Source: Anaerorudis sp964444915
Lineage (GTDB): Bacteria; Bacteroidota; Bacteroidia; Bacteroidales; Dysgonomonadaceae
Reading direction: 5' to 3'
Length of the DNA stretch: 7,603 bases
NCBI GenBank assembly: GCA_964444915.1
Contig: CAYUIY010000083.1
Span: 1 to 7,603, forward strand
Every line of letters begins with the position of its first letter. Position 1 is the first letter of the stretch. Positions 7,503-7,603 of this stretch are shown in pieces. The position numbers were made by a program, and so were the translations under genes. The notes beneath the pieces were generated by a model. It saw only the letters and a list, made by a program, of their open reading frames with translations, was not told where the DNA came from and did not search any database.

Positions 7503-7533
7503 CAAAGATAATGGATGTATGCCAATAATCAAA
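7503..7533 (-). promoter_or_regulatory. Bacteroidota-type sigma-70 promoter for the oxidoreductase operon
   Basis: On the minus strand, TTTG (7533-7530) is followed after exactly 19 bases by TATCTTTG (7510-7503), a full match to the -33 TTTG / -7 TAnnTTTG consensus known from Bacteroides. Transcription should begin near 7496-7498, giving a leader of about 115 nt before the NrfD-type gene. The four downstream intergenic gaps are at most 25 bases, so this promoter probably serves all five genes. It was found by eye, and no start site is demonstrated. Confidence 0.65.
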
Positions 7534-7603
7534 CAAAATTCGTTTTTCCTTCCAAATACCTCACTGCATCGATAGCTGCGCGGCAACCGTTTCCCGCTGC
7601 CGT
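7529..7603 (-). CDS. Thioredoxin reductase-like flavoprotein, C-terminal end (partial)
   Basis: Only the last 24 codons are in the window; the gene enters from the right edge and stops with TGA at 7529. The sequence TAAGNGCRAAIDAVRYLEGK matches the conserved C-terminus of thioredoxin-reductase-type FAD/NAD(P)-binding proteins (TAAGxGxxAAxDAxRYL), where the segment contacts the FAD and is followed by the last helix. The fragment is too short to separate TrxB from related pyridine nucleotide-disulfide oxidoreductases such as AhpF or NADPH-ferredoxin reductase. It runs in the same direction as the operon, and no stem-loop terminator is apparent after its stop. The -33 element of the predicted operon promoter overlaps the stop codon. 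Confidence 0.8.
   Translation of the reverse strand, partial: TAAGNGCRAAIDAVRYLEGKTNFV

Noticed and set aside
7395..7586. 63-codon minus-strand frame upstream of the operon
   Set aside because: It crosses the end of the thioredoxin-reductase-like gene in another frame and then the promoter and leader; the in-frame TAAGNGCRAAIDAVRYLE reading explains the right part.

Overview
The window looks like a piece of a Bacteroidota (probably Bacteroidales) chromosome. The basis is a TonB-dependent outer-membrane receptor with an N-terminal signal peptide, a promoter that fits the Bacteroidota consensus (TTTG, 19 bases, TAnnTTTG), mostly A-rich rather than strong Shine-Dalgarno leaders, and moderate GC. 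Genus and species cannot be read from it. No rRNA, tRNA, CRISPR array, insertion sequence or long repeat was seen.

Everything convincing lies on the minus strand, so transcription runs right to left. At the right edge are the last 24 codons of a thioredoxin-reductase-like flavoprotein. A 147-base gap follows with a consensus promoter and a leader of about 115 nt. Five tightly spaced genes come next: (1) a NrfD/PsrC/DmsC-type membrane quinone subunit; (2) a DmsA-like molybdopterin catalytic subunit; (3) a DmsB-like protein with four [4Fe-4S] motifs; (4) a TonB-dependent receptor; (5) a polytopic membrane protein that runs off the left edge just after a Walker A motif. Gaps are 22, 5, 21 and 25 bases, which strongly suggests one operon.

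The first three genes form a classical three-subunit DMSO-reductase-family membrane oxidoreductase: quinol pool, NrfD subunit, FeS chain, bis-MGD molybdenum (or tungsten) site. It is unusual in three ways. The anchor gene comes first (C-A-B order), the catalytic subunit has no Tat leader and so probably faces the cytoplasm, and the position expected for the protein ligand to Mo appears to be Gly. The substrate cannot be read from the sequence.

The last two genes look like an uptake route: an outer-membrane TonB-dependent receptor without the SusD-type extension domain, and an inner-membrane protein that reads like an ECF-transporter S/T-like membrane region fused to a THEP1-like P-loop NTPase. 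The working hypothesis is a dedicated import-and-reduce system, in which a scarce compound (the electron acceptor or a cofactor or metal) is carried across both membranes and used by a cytoplasm-facing molybdoenzyme coupled to the quinone pool. The operon and enzyme classes are well supported; the transport coupling and ECF/NTPase reading are inference.
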